From: an uncultured Clostridia bacterium
GTDB lineage: Bacteria > Bacillota > Clostridia > Oscillospirales > Ruminococcaceae
Length of the DNA stretch: 51,090 nt
Direction: 5' to 3'
Assembly: GCA_947631455.1 (NCBI GenBank)
Contig: CANRLH010000011.1
Location: 1 to 51,090, forward strand
The first letter of the stretch is position 1. Every line of letters starts with the position of its first letter. The notes beneath the pieces were generated by a model. The model was not told where the DNA came from and made no database searches. It saw nothing but the letters and a program-made list of their open reading frames with translations. Positions 43,372 through 51,090 of the stretch are shown here, one piece after another. The translations under genes and the position numbers were made by a program.

Positions 43372-44844
43372 TTACAGTATAAAGCATATCAGACCATTGC
43401 AGCCTTCATTTACTATCCTTTCTACTGCCTCTCCAAGCTTTTCCCTTGCGTCTGCCCCAAGCCTTATTATCTTTGCATTAAGGCCTTCATTCACAAGCTC
43501 ATAAAGAGACTTTCCGAATATGTTGGAATCCCATATCTTTTCAGGACTTTCTTCAAGGTCGCCCAGCAGATAAGATATAAGTTCATTTGACTGTTCTTCG
43601 CTTCCGACTATCGGGCTTATCTCTGTTGAGATCTGCGCCTTTATCATATGTATTGTAGGAGCGCTTGCTTTAAGTCTTACGCCGTATTTTCCGCTTTGCT
43701 TTACTATTTCCGGTTCGTCAAGTCTTAATTCGGATATAGTTGGCATTACAATTCCATAACCGGTAGCTTCTACCTGGTTCAAAGCACTTTCAAATTTCTC
43801 ATATGAGCTTTTTGCCTTGGTGAGTTCAAGAATCATGCTCATAAGGTCTGATTCATCAGAAACATTAAGATTAGTCTTTTCGGCTATTATCTTATAAAAC
43901 AGACTTTCATCAAGACTGACACAAATAACCGCGGAGCCTGAACCGAAGTCTAGAGTTTGTATATTTGCGGATATTACATACTCGTTTTGACTGATACATC
44001 CTATCATTTTTTCTATGTCCCGAATCATGTAAATCTCGTTTGCAGAATCTTTTATGCAGCTTAAGATATTGTCCTTTAGCCAGTGACCCTTGTTAAGCTT
44101 TGCTATCCAGCGCGGCATATTAAAGCTTATTTCCTTTATCGGGAAGGAATAAAGTATCTGTGAAAGAATGGCTTTAATATCATCCTCGCTAAGCTCCAAG
44201 CAGTTTACCGGCATAACGCAGCAATCATACTTTTCCTTAAGGCTTCGGCAAAGCTCTTCGCACTCCTTTGTCTCCGGAGACACAGAATTCATCAGCACTA
44301 CAAACGGCTTATTAAGAGCTTTGAGCTCGTTAATCACCTGCTCCTCGCATACCTCGTATTCGTCTCTGGGAAGGTCGGTTATGCTGCCGTCAGTGGTAAT
44401 TACAAGACCTATTGTTGAATGCTCGTTTATAACCTTCTGTGTGCCAACCTCAGCCGCCATATTAAAGGGGATCTCTTCTTCAAACCACGGGGTTTTCACC
44501 ATTCTTGGCGCTTCGTTTTCAAAGTACCCTACTGCCGACGGGATAACATATCCCACACAGTCTATCATCTTTACACTTAGTCTTGAGTTGTCGTCTAAGC
44601 ATATGTCTACTGCTTCTTCGGGAATAAACTTAGGCTCTGTTGTCATTATGGTCTTTCCGCCGGAGGACTGAGGCAGCTCATCGATCGCACGTTCTTTCGC
44701 AAATTCGCTTTTTATGTTCGGAATCACAACGGTTTCCATAAACCGATGTATAAACGTGGATTTACCTGTTCGCACAGGGCCTACCACTCCTATGTAGATA
44801 TTGCCGCCCGAACGCTTTGCAATATCAGAATATATTGAACTCAT
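43372..44844 (-). CDS. spoIVA: Stage IV sporulation protein A (SpoIVA)
   Basis: A 490-residue ATPase forming the basement layer of the spore coat around the forespore. The P-loop is IGVVGPVRTGKSTFIHRFME (about residues 18-37). KTIMTTEPKFIPEEAV follows near 65-80, with MIDCVGYVIPSAVGY at about 100-115. The length matches Bacillus SpoIVA (492). The C-terminal region, needed for membrane recruitment, is intact. Start ATG with GGAGGT upstream, 13 bp after sipL. It is mother-cell expressed in relatives. Confidence 0.97.
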   Translation of the reverse strand: MSSIYSDIAKRSGGNIYIGVVGPVRTGKSTFIHRFMETVVIPNIKSEFAKERAIDELPQSSGGKTIMTTEPKFIPEEAVDICLDDNSRLSVKMIDCVGYVIPSAVGYFENEAPRMVKTPWFEEEIPFNMAAEVGTQKVINEHSTIGLVITTDGSITDLPRDEYEVCEEQVINELKALNKPFVVLMNSVSPETKECEELCRSLKEKYDCCVMPVNCLELSEDDIKAILSQILYSFPIKEISFNMPRWIAKLNKGHWLKDNILSCIKDSANEIYMIRDIEKMIGCISQNEYVISANIQTLDFGSGSAVICVSLDESLFYKIIAEKTNLNVSDESDLMSMILELTKAKSSYEKFESALNQVEATGYGIVMPTISELRLDEPEIVKQSGKYGVRLKASAPTIHMIKAQISTEISPIVGSEEQSNELISYLLGDLEESPEKIWDSNIFGKSLYELVNEGLNAKIIRLGADAREKLGEAVERIVNEGCNGLICFIL

Positions 44845-44857
44845 ACAATAAACCTCC

Positions 44858-46384
44858 TTAATCCGTTATAGGAATAAGTATCATTCCGATGGGAAGCGTG
44901 TCTCCGCTGCCGATATCATTCTCGCAAGCAATTGACGACGGAGTTGTATTAAATCTCTTAGCGACCTCCCACAGGGATTCGTTTTCTTCGCAGTTGTAAA
45001 GCTTTAGCGCACAGTTAGTGTTACATGACTTTTTATTGTTTTCGTTAAGCTTTATATTTTTTAGAGCATTGTTATTAAGGCGTCTCTTGATGTTAGCCCT
45101 TACCTCCGCTGATACTGTAATCTCTGCACAGTCGGATGATTTTATCATATAGTCAACAGAGCATATTTTTGCGCACAAGTCAATGGAAGATATATCATCA
45201 GACTTACAGTCTATCTGCTTTTCAAATGCAAGAGTGTCTGAAAGAAGAATGGGACAGCCATCGGAATCTCTTGCCAGAAGAGAAATATCTATGCTTCCAA
45301 AAACCATCAGCTTATCGTTTTCGGTTCTATACTGTACGTTGTAGCACTCGGCTGACGCGTCAATCACTTCGCTGATTTTTGCATCGTCGCTTCTTAGTGT
45401 TCCAGTGCAGTCAAATCTGACAGTTTTTTCCTCAGGGCAAAGCTCAATGCACATCTGAGACATTTCATTTTCACATTCATATGCGGTTGAATATGCATCC
45501 AAAACAAGGTATTCATTCTCATACTTTAATGCATATACACATACGGTGAAAGAAATTTCACAGGTATATTCACGCTGAGAATTGTTTTTAGGAATTATCT
45601 CGATATACGGAGACTCTATTTCCGTAAAAACCGTACAGCTTTCATCTGCGCCGTCTATATCAAGAATATTTGAAAAAGGAAGCGAAAACTTCAAGCTGTC
45701 GCAGGTTTCATCAGAGGTGTTATAAAGAACATATGCTTTCGCTTCTCCCTTTACCACCATTTTGTCCGGAATCACTTTACATTCCGTCATTTCTATATCA
45801 CAGCATGATTTGATCATGGAATCCATATCCGGCTTTTGCTCGCTAAGCTCAATTTCCTCTGAGATCGTTATTCTCTTTGAAAAACTGATTCGCTTTGTCA
45901 AAACCGATACCTCTTCACGCCTAAGCTGTATTTTCCCTCCGGAAGCGCCGATGAGAAGCTCACTTGTTTCTTCTCCTATGATCTTTACCTTTGTAGATAC
46001 ACAGCCACGTATGTCAAGCCGCCGTTGATTCTGAACTCGGCAGTTTATGTAGTCGGTTCTGGGGCACAGGTGAATCTCGGGATTTTGAACATCACCGTTT
46101 AAATCGATCGTTTTTGTGAATACCTGCTTCTGCTCAACGCAGTTTACCTTTTTATTTTCCGACGAGCAGTATAAAATTTTGATATTAACCGTAAGCTCAT
46201 AGGAAAATCGGCTTCCGTTTATGCTCCGCGAGGTAATGGCAGGCGTGAAGCTGCATTTTAATATTCTGAAAATATCAGGATAATAGTCGGGCAGAATAAG
46301 ATCCCACTCTGCCGACTGCTCACAAGTCGTATCAAGTAAAACCTTAGTACTTGTGATCTTTTCATGATTTACGAAAAAGTCCAT
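44858..46384 (-). CDS. sipL: SipL-like spore coat assembly protein (DUF3794 plus LysM)
   Basis: A 508-residue protein of DUF3794-type beta-rich domains ending in a LysM domain (about 455-500, ENESLWEVAKRFNTTPSSIA). In C. difficile SipL binds SpoIVA through its LysM domain and is essential for coat localisation, with a similar length (about 520). Here it lies directly upstream of spoIVA, 13 bp apart. In C. difficile the two are separate loci, as I recall it. The ATG at 46384 (GGGAGG upstream) is chosen over an earlier in-frame start at 46435. Confidence 0.9.
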   Translation of the reverse strand: MDFFVNHEKITSTKVLLDTTCEQSAEWDLILPDYYPDIFRILKCSFTPAITSRSINGSRFSYELTVNIKILYCSSENKKVNCVEQKQVFTKTIDLNGDVQNPEIHLCPRTDYINCRVQNQRRLDIRGCVSTKVKIIGEETSELLIGASGGKIQLRREEVSVLTKRISFSKRITISEEIELSEQKPDMDSMIKSCCDIEMTECKVIPDKMVVKGEAKAYVLYNTSDETCDSLKFSLPFSNILDIDGADESCTVFTEIESPYIEIIPKNNSQREYTCEISFTVCVYALKYENEYLVLDAYSTAYECENEMSQMCIELCPEEKTVRFDCTGTLRSDDAKISEVIDASAECYNVQYRTENDKLMVFGSIDISLLARDSDGCPILLSDTLAFEKQIDCKSDDISSIDLCAKICSVDYMIKSSDCAEITVSAEVRANIKRRLNNNALKNIKLNENNKKSCNTNCALKLYNCEENESLWEVAKRFNTTPSSIACENDIGSGDTLPIGMILIPITD

Positions 46385-46417
46385 AAGTGTCCTCCCTTTT
46401 AATGCATTTTCTAAGAA

Positions 46418-46446
46418 AGTATATGTCAGCAACAAAGCCTGTATTC
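46418..46446 (-). promoter_or_regulatory. Candidate sigma-E promoter of sipL-spoIVA
   Basis: Minus-strand GAATACA, 14 bp, CATATACT resembles the mother-cell sigma-E pattern (KMATATT, 14-15 bp, CATACAMT). It lies about 35 bp before the sipL start. The match is partial. Confidence 0.4.
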
Positions 46447-46629
46447 CGAAAAAACAACAATTTTTCTGACAACATAGCGACAGTTTATGCGTGTTATGCA
46501 GAAAAACAATATGTTATCGTAAGTCAGAAGGAAGTAATATCATAATTACGGTAATGTGCTGCACAAATACGATAATCATCTTAACAGAAATCCCTTATTT
46601 GTATAACATCAGTATTATCTTACAATACC

Positions 46630-46995
46630 GACACCGAGCAGAACATCAATCCTGTTCTTTCTACCATTCGTGCTGATAAGAGAAAGAAAAAGGTCACCGC
46701 AGAGTTACTACTCCACAGTGACTAAGGCTTTCAATACACTTCACGCGGGTATTTTAAGCTAACTAAAGAATACAATTTTACTACGTCAATGTCAAAACGC
46801 GTAAATCCTTATCACGATGCTTTAGCGAAAAATTTTCTTCCATACTACAAACCGAGTGTATTTACAGAGCTAAAATCAGGATTTTTGCCGAGGCTCGCCT
46901 ACTAATAAGTCAATATATACACTTCTGCAACAACGAAAGAATTCGACAAAAAACAAACTGACTCCGCATGAAAAACGAAATCAGTTTGTATATGC
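46630..46995 (+). pseudogene. IS3-family transposase (OrfB) remnant
   Basis: Broken DDE-transposase sequence. EQNINPVLSTIRADKRKKKV is followed by VTAELLLHSD, a stop, then GFQYTSRGYFKLTKEYN. Next comes MSKRVNPYHDALAKNF, a frameshift, and FSSILQTECIYRAKIRIFAE, then YIHFCNNERIRQKT. This matches the catalytic end of IS3 transposases (FHSDQG and NPYDNA-ENFFS type motifs). At least two stops and one frameshift make it inactive. No terminal repeats found. Confidence 0.8.
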
Positions 46996-46997
46996 TA

Positions 46998-47198
46998 TTA
47001 GTTATTTATCACAAGCTTATCAGACCATATACCCCAAGGCATATAGGAATAGTAAATGTCAATGGCCTGCGTCCGCCTGCCGTCTTTCTTGACCGCTTCG
47101 TGAACGACGATCTTGTCTGAACGCTCCTAGCCGTATTGGATAAAATATTCGTTTGCGGCTTCAAGATGAGACAGATGATTTGCAAAGGTCGCGCGCAT
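46998..47198 (-). pseudogene. Serine-recombinase C-terminal remnant
   Basis: An in-frame stretch to TAA at 46998-47000, interrupted by TAG at 47127-47129. SDKIVVHEAVKKDGRRTQAI followed by DIYYSY resembles the DUF4368 tail of large serine recombinases of Tn-type elements. Upstream codons (MRATFANHLSHLEAANEYF) are of uncertain origin. It abuts the IS3 remnant and lies downstream of the deiminase gene. Confidence 0.6.
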
Positions 47199-47216
47199 CG
47201 TCCGACGACCGAAGGA

Positions 47217-48044
47217 TCAATCTGTCGGTGACGATATTTGCGCTTCCTGCTCCCAGCTGATGCAATTCAGGCAGCCTCCTTCTTCTGCGATTTCGTTTAG
47301 CTTGACCGGCACGACCGGCTTTGAAAAGAGCGCGTTTGCTCTTGCGATAGCCCTTTTATCTTCGGATACGCCGAAAATCGGCAGAAACACTGCCTTTTCC
47401 GTTTCCAAAAAGTTTAGATAACAGCCGACGGCACTGTCTTCCGGAGAGGAAAAGTAGGGAAAGTCGAGCGTGTCGATCCCGTTTGCTTTCAGCGTCCGTG
47501 CGATTCGTTGCTCCAGCCCGTTTTGATAGGGCGTGCCGTTGCCGAGCGTTGTGCGCTCATCCAAAAACCGCACCATTCCGTCGGCGTGACCTGTACGATC
47601 GGATGCAAGCGACGGGATGATAATCACTCGGGCGTCCAGAAGCCGTTCCAGTTCCCCAACGAGCGCGGTTTGGGAAAAGGACGGATTCTCCGAAAAGATG
47701 CGGTCGCTGATCACGGCGGTTTCCCGAGAGGGGGAAAACACGATATTTCCGCCGTCTAAATTGATATCGGAATAAACCAGCCTTTCCTGTGGGAAACTTG
47801 GGGCAAGGTCGCGCCGAAAGTCCGTGCGAAACTCCGGCATATCCGCAAGATAACTCGGCTCATAACGAAAAGATATATATTTGCCCGATTTGGTGTGTAC
47901 CGGCATAAAATCCCGCAGCCAGATATCTTTTGTGCCGTCGAGCAGACGGTATTCGACGCCCTGCGTGTCCAGCGCATCGAACAGCCGCCTTGCCGCCGGA
48001 GCGTAGGCTGCGGTGGAGGTCAGGAGAGTGGAAAAGTAGAGCAT
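47217..48044 (-). CDS. Agmatine/peptidylarginine deiminase-family protein
   Basis: A 275-residue guanidino-modifying-fold enzyme. The family patterns are WLRDFMPV (about residue 50), LDGGNIVFS (about 95), GHADGMVRF (about 150) and a late nucleophile region GGCLNCISWE (about 260). The Cys and the His/Asp acid-base are kept. The motif before the Cys reads LNC where agmatine deiminases have IHC, so the substrate may not be agmatine. The start is ATG at 48044 with GAGG upstream. It is 1 bp after the stop of the 48046-48813 gene. Base composition looks GC-richer than neighbours, hinting at transfer. Confidence 0.8.
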   Translation of the reverse strand: MLYFSTLLTSTAAYAPAARRLFDALDTQGVEYRLLDGTKDIWLRDFMPVHTKSGKYISFRYEPSYLADMPEFRTDFRRDLAPSFPQERLVYSDINLDGGNIVFSPSRETAVISDRIFSENPSFSQTALVGELERLLDARVIIIPSLASDRTGHADGMVRFLDERTTLGNGTPYQNGLEQRIARTLKANGIDTLDFPYFSSPEDSAVGCYLNFLETEKAVFLPIFGVSEDKRAIARANALFSKPVVPVKLNEIAEEGGCLNCISWEQEAQISSPTD

Positions 48045-48045
48045 G

Positions 48046-48813
48046 TTAGTTTTCCTCACCTTTGATATATTCCAGCGCACTATTCATGTATTTATCTTCA
48101 ATTTTACTGGAATATAAGTTCTCGTTTTTGATGATTTCACGTGCTTTTTCAATATTACATTGCGCTTTTTCCAGTCCATATTTTGCAACCGTCCATTGCC
48201 TGCCATATTCTAATGATTTAACCGTTGCATCTGCTATCGTTTTTTCTTTTTGGACTTTGAATGAATCTAAAGAAACAATAGCAAGTGGTGCCTTGGCAAA
48301 TTTACCCTTAAGCGTATTTTTTCGAGGTACGCAAACGGTACAATGGTCTTTTTTTCTTGGACAATATTTTAGAACATCTCCTCTGTCTTCAGCATTTGGC
48401 TTTGGACTCAATATAGAGAAGATTTCGATTTGTTGATTCGTTTCTGTCCCGATTTTAGCTACTTTAATTAGGAAAGATAAGTAGTATTCATCGAGAGGCA
48501 AGCAAATATCAACACCGCCCCGCCCGATTTTATGAAAATACAGTTTTCCAAATCGATTTGCACCCTTTTGTTTGGAATTTTGGTGGCAGTTGCAATCAAC
48601 AAATTCTCCACTTGTATCCTTGCAATAGTATGCTTCCACAAGCAACGGTTCAATCACAACATCATCAATTACTATTTTGTAATCATTGATTAGTTTCTTT
48701 CCAATTTCTTGCAGCACTTGAATCCTCTTGCAGGTTGCAGCTTTGTCCTTTCCTTCAATATTGTCAAGTTCTTCTACCAGCTTTTCCAGTTCTGGGTAAT
48801 TGGTTTTGTTCAT
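48046..48813 (-). CDS. Unknown Cys-rich protein, 255 residues
   Basis: A protein I do not confidently recognise. An N-terminal helical region (1-45) precedes VVIEPLLVEAYYC and a Cys-rich stretch, EFVDCNCHQNSK, then KLYFHKIGRGGVDICLPLDE. A second cluster, YCPRKKDHCTVC, is followed by charged helices and a C-terminal coiled region. The cysteines could bind a metal. VEAYY followed by YLSFLIKVAKI faintly recalls 3-methyladenine DNA glycosylases, but I would not assign it. SD GGAG before the ATG. It is in an operon-like pair with the deiminase downstream. Confidence 0.65.
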   Translation of the reverse strand: MNKTNYPELEKLVEELDNIEGKDKAATCKRIQVLQEIGKKLINDYKIVIDDVVIEPLLVEAYYCKDTSGEFVDCNCHQNSKQKGANRFGKLYFHKIGRGGVDICLPLDEYYLSFLIKVAKIGTETNQQIEIFSILSPKPNAEDRGDVLKYCPRKKDHCTVCVPRKNTLKGKFAKAPLAIVSLDSFKVQKEKTIADATVKSLEYGRQWTVAKYGLEKAQCNIEKAREIIKNENLYSSKIEDKYMNSALEYIKGEEN

Positions 48814-48886
48814 TTTTCATTTCTCCTTTGTTTTTTGAAAATATAGATTTTCCCGCACACAAAACGCGGTTGTAGCGTCCGGCAGT

Positions 48887-49051
48887 TCAGTCCCAAATCC
48901 GCAAAATCACCACCGGCCCACCATCGCGAATCGTCTGCCCATTGGCGGTGATGCTGTATGGCTCGTAAGGCTCAACCGAAAGCAGCTCTACGCCCTCTCG
49001 CTTTTTAAGCTCTTCCACCAACTCTTTTGTCGATACGTTCTTCAGTTCCAT
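48887..49051 (-). CDS. BC1881-family small protein
   Basis: A 54-residue protein. MELKNVSTKELVEELKKREG matches the start of the small BC1881 family, found mostly in phages and mobile elements, of unknown function. The C-terminal part, EPYEPYSITANGQTIRDGGP, differs from typical members and gives a small beta-rich end. AGGAG lies before the ATG at 49051; an upstream extension has no support. It follows the Sel1 gene by 22 bp. Confidence 0.75.
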   Translation of the reverse strand: MELKNVSTKELVEELKKREGVELLSVEPYEPYSITANGQTIRDGGPVVILRIWD

Positions 49052-49073
49052 TGTAATCACTCCTTTTCTTGTT

Positions 49074-50393
49074 TTATATTTTTTCTCCGTCGGCAGGTTC
49101 TGTTTTTTCGTCCTGCCGGCAGATAACATACAGCGCGTTCATATTGCACATTTTCAATAACGCGCCGTTTTGATTGAAGCGCCTGCAGATTTTCACCGCC
49201 GTTTGCAAAGCGTCCTCGGTTGAGTCAGCCGAAATGTTTACGCACAGAGAATTGTCGTCAAAAACGGAGCTTCCGTTATGATACCGCATTCCGTGGAAAA
49301 AACGTCCTATAACCCACTGCCTGCTAAAATGATTCACGCAATATGACAAGCCCTCCGCAGACAGTCTTTTATTTTCCCGCCGTGTTGGAAATGCAATCAG
49401 CACGCCGCCCTCCGGCATACCGGACGCCAAAATTACCCGCTTCGCATCGTAATAAAAAATGTCATTCATGTAACGGTTGCCGTTATATGCGCCGTTTAGA
49501 TTTAACTGTTTTACGGAATAGTTTTGAGCATCCATATCCGTCTGCCCTGATTTAATCGATTCAATTGCGTTTTGTGTGCCTTCCCAGCCGAGCCGCCAGT
49601 TGCGATACTTGATTTGCCGCTCGGCGTGAATCCGATACCAAGCCGCGGCCTCTTTATAGCTTTTTTGCATCTCTAAATGTCTGGCAATCGCACCCGGGGC
49701 AGTATCTGAACCGTTTTGTGACGCCATTTCGTACCAATGCAGCCCCACAGAGACGTTTTTTTCAACATCCCGGCCGAAATAGTATTGATCCGCTACATAC
49801 TCCATCGCCTTTGTACTTCCGTTTTCGGCTGCCTTTTGTGCCCAGTACATAGCTTCTTCTTTATCCTCCGGGACGTCTCTTGTCCCGAGGTCATACAGCT
49901 CCATCAGATACTCCTGCGATTCCATGTCGCCCGCTTCGGCCGAGTCTGTGACACAATCAACGCTTTCGTCCGAGGTCTTGTCGAACAGAATTTCGTCCAG
50001 CGCCTCGTCAAAATCTCTGCCTTCTGTCAACTCAGCGAGCCTTTTGGCTCCACGTTCACTTACGGGATCGGGGTTTTTGCACAAATCATTATGATAAATG
50101 TTTTTGACGGCATTTCCATACCACCAAATGGCGCTCTGATAACTTTTTGAAACTCTAAAGCCATTTTCATAGCACAGCCCCAGCATAAACTGTGCATTTG
50201 TTTGCGAAGTGGTGTACTCTCCGTGGGCAAGATCCCGAAACTGCACAACCGCCTTTTTCGTGTTTTCGAGCGTCCCGGTTTTCAAAAGCAGAACCGCAAG
50301 TTTGTACTGTGCCGCCGTGTTGCCGGAACGGTCGCCGTTCAGGATATTGAGCAGACGCTCAAATTCAGGGGAAAGGGTGATGTTTTCATCCAT
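49074..50393 (-). CDS. Sel1/TPR-repeat protein with unknown C-terminal domain
   Basis: A 439-residue protein. Residues about 20-270 contain Sel1-like helical repeats: AAQYKLAVLLLKTG, NAQFMLGLCYENGF, KEEAMYWAQKAAENGSTKA and VGLHWYEMASQNGS. The last 150 residues (beginning near NYSVKQLNLNGAYNGNRYMN) form a separate alpha/beta domain I do not recognise. The ATG at 50393 follows GGAGG; an in-frame ATG at 50408 overlaps that SD. Sel1 repeats mediate protein-protein contacts. It lies at the head of a minus-strand cluster with BC1881, an unknown protein and a deiminase. Confidence 0.8.
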   Translation of the reverse strand: MDENITLSPEFERLLNILNGDRSGNTAAQYKLAVLLLKTGTLENTKKAVVQFRDLAHGEYTTSQTNAQFMLGLCYENGFRVSKSYQSAIWWYGNAVKNIYHNDLCKNPDPVSERGAKRLAELTEGRDFDEALDEILFDKTSDESVDCVTDSAEAGDMESQEYLMELYDLGTRDVPEDKEEAMYWAQKAAENGSTKAMEYVADQYYFGRDVEKNVSVGLHWYEMASQNGSDTAPGAIARHLEMQKSYKEAAAWYRIHAERQIKYRNWRLGWEGTQNAIESIKSGQTDMDAQNYSVKQLNLNGAYNGNRYMNDIFYYDAKRVILASGMPEGGVLIAFPTRRENKRLSAEGLSYCVNHFSRQWVIGRFFHGMRYHNGSSVFDDNSLCVNISADSTEDALQTAVKICRRFNQNGALLKMCNMNALYVICRQDEKTEPADGEKI

Positions 50394-50433
50394 TTTTTCG
50401 TCCTCCATTAGAAAAGTAATCGGTTCAAAGAAT

Positions 50434-50439
50434 ATTATA
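50434..50439 (-). promoter_or_regulatory. Extended -10 promoter of the Sel1 gene
   Basis: Minus-strand TGTGCTATAAT (TATAAT at 50439-50434), 41 bases before the ATG; no good -35. The same extended -10 is used by several minus-strand genes in this window. Confidence 0.45.
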
Positions 50440-50611
50440 GCACACTTTTTGTTTTGACCGCGCGCGTGCATTTTTGCCCCTCGTCCCGATCCAAGGACTA
50501 TGATATCACATCTTTTAATAAAACCCTTTTTATTATTTATAATCTGTTTTATTTGCTTTCGTCCTTAAAAAACGTGTATTCAAAGGAATAAGTGTCATAT
50601 GAGAAGGAATT

Positions 50612-50875
50612 TTATTCGTCTGTTAACATCATATCAAATAACTCGGTTTTTATATTATTCATAGACCGTATCCATTTCATACTATACTCCACCTTGGGCA
50701 TTTCGGTCACACCCTCACGCTCTGCCATCTGTTTTACCAGCCGAGAAAACAGTTCCTCTGCCTGCCGGTCAATGTCGGCAAGGTAGCTGTTCAGCTTGCA
50801 GGCGGTAAGCAGATTGTATGCGCCTTGCAAAGTGTAACGGATGTCTGCCTTTTTATCGGTAATTTGTCTGTTCAT
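50612..50875 (-). CDS. TnpV-like transposon-associated protein with a different N-terminus
   Basis: An 87-residue protein. LLTACKLNSYLADIDRQAEE, then LFSRLVKQMAEREGVTE and a WIRSMNNIK stretch, match the C-terminal half of TnpV, a small protein of Tn-type mobile elements whose usual length is about 120. The usual N-terminal half is missing, replaced by MNRQITDKKADIRYTLQGAY. The start is ATG at 50875 with GGAGGA upstream. Function of TnpV is not known. It marks the edge of a mobile or formerly mobile region. Confidence 0.7.
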   Translation of the reverse strand: MNRQITDKKADIRYTLQGAYNLLTACKLNSYLADIDRQAEELFSRLVKQMAEREGVTEMPKVEYSMKWIRSMNNIKTELFDMMLTDE

Positions 50876-50890
50876 CGTGTAATCCTCCAA

Positions 50891-51090
50891 AATAAGTCTT
50901 CACTTCAAAACCTATTTCGCTGCCATAAAACACGATTGTTTTGTTTTTCGTTCCTATCTGGTATAACACATCATTGACAAACCTATAATAAATGTACTAA
51001 GTTAACTGAAATTTGTATGTGTTAAAATGATGTGAACCAAAAAAGAAGAGAAGTAACTTCAAAATATGGTATAATGAAAATGCTAAAAAC
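50891..51090. other. Right-edge sequence, no gene
   Basis: About 200 bases of AT-rich sequence. A possible plus-strand -10 (TATAAT near 51070) may belong to a gene beyond the edge. Confidence 0.4.

Overview
The window reads as chromosomal DNA of a spore-forming, low-to-moderate-GC Clostridia bacterium, most likely a gut Oscillospiraceae/Ruminococcus-like organism. The evidence is a spoIVA-sipL pair (sipL is the Clostridia-type SpoIVA partner), HemZ, a HrcA/CIRCE-controlled clpB, a collagen-like BclA-type protein, and a sortase-anchored (SPETG) giant subtilase carrying dockerin-type calcium loops. The species assignment is inference.

Layout. 1-2934 (minus): an FtsX/MacB-type ABC export locus with a small unrecognised beta-rich protein, two split permeases, one ATPase and the start of a second ATPase cut by the window edge. 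3384-4859 (minus): a CstA-type transporter. 4994-6562 (minus): a seemingly GC-richer redox operon (flavodoxin lipoprotein, CMD-cupin protein) whose leader contains the scar of a deleted aldo/keto reductase. 6724-7629 (plus): a collagen-like spore-surface protein with a candidate sigma-K promoter. 7718-10709 (minus): an unknown protein, a HAD hydrolase, an OLD-nuclease-like fragment and two GNATs. 10929-18638 (minus): conserved core genes rlmD, hemZ, an MBL hydrolase, relA and recJ. 18907-27770 (plus): NfeD-SPFH, CIRCE-clpB, and a MoxR-DUF58-transglutaminase cluster under a perfect consensus promoter. 27903-31030 (plus): a second FtsX-type ABC system, then tcdA. 32504-39748 (plus): a 2414-residue wall-anchored S8 protease with a leader of about 270 nt. 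40256-40332 (minus): tRNA-Pro(UGG), with a recombinase tail scar beside it. 40546-42984 (plus): prmA, a PII-like gene and an orphan prepilin-like gene. 43372-46384 (minus): spoIVA and sipL. 46630-51090: an accessory zone with an IS3 remnant, a serine-recombinase remnant, a deiminase-family gene, an unknown Cys-rich protein, a BC1881-family peptide, a Sel1-repeat protein and a TnpV-like gene.

How genes work together. The rlmD-recJ block is a housekeeping run of tightly packed or overlapping genes. SpoIVA and SipL are the basement layer of the spore coat, and the collagen-like protein may decorate the spore surface. MoxR, DUF58 and transglutaminase form a known type of membrane-associated AAA-chaperone module. 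The least explained parts are the two FtsX-type ABC loci (one with a perfect palindromic candidate operator and an unassigned small protein) and the 47-50.9 kb accessory island. I saw no CRISPR array, rRNA, intact prophage or intact insertion sequence.
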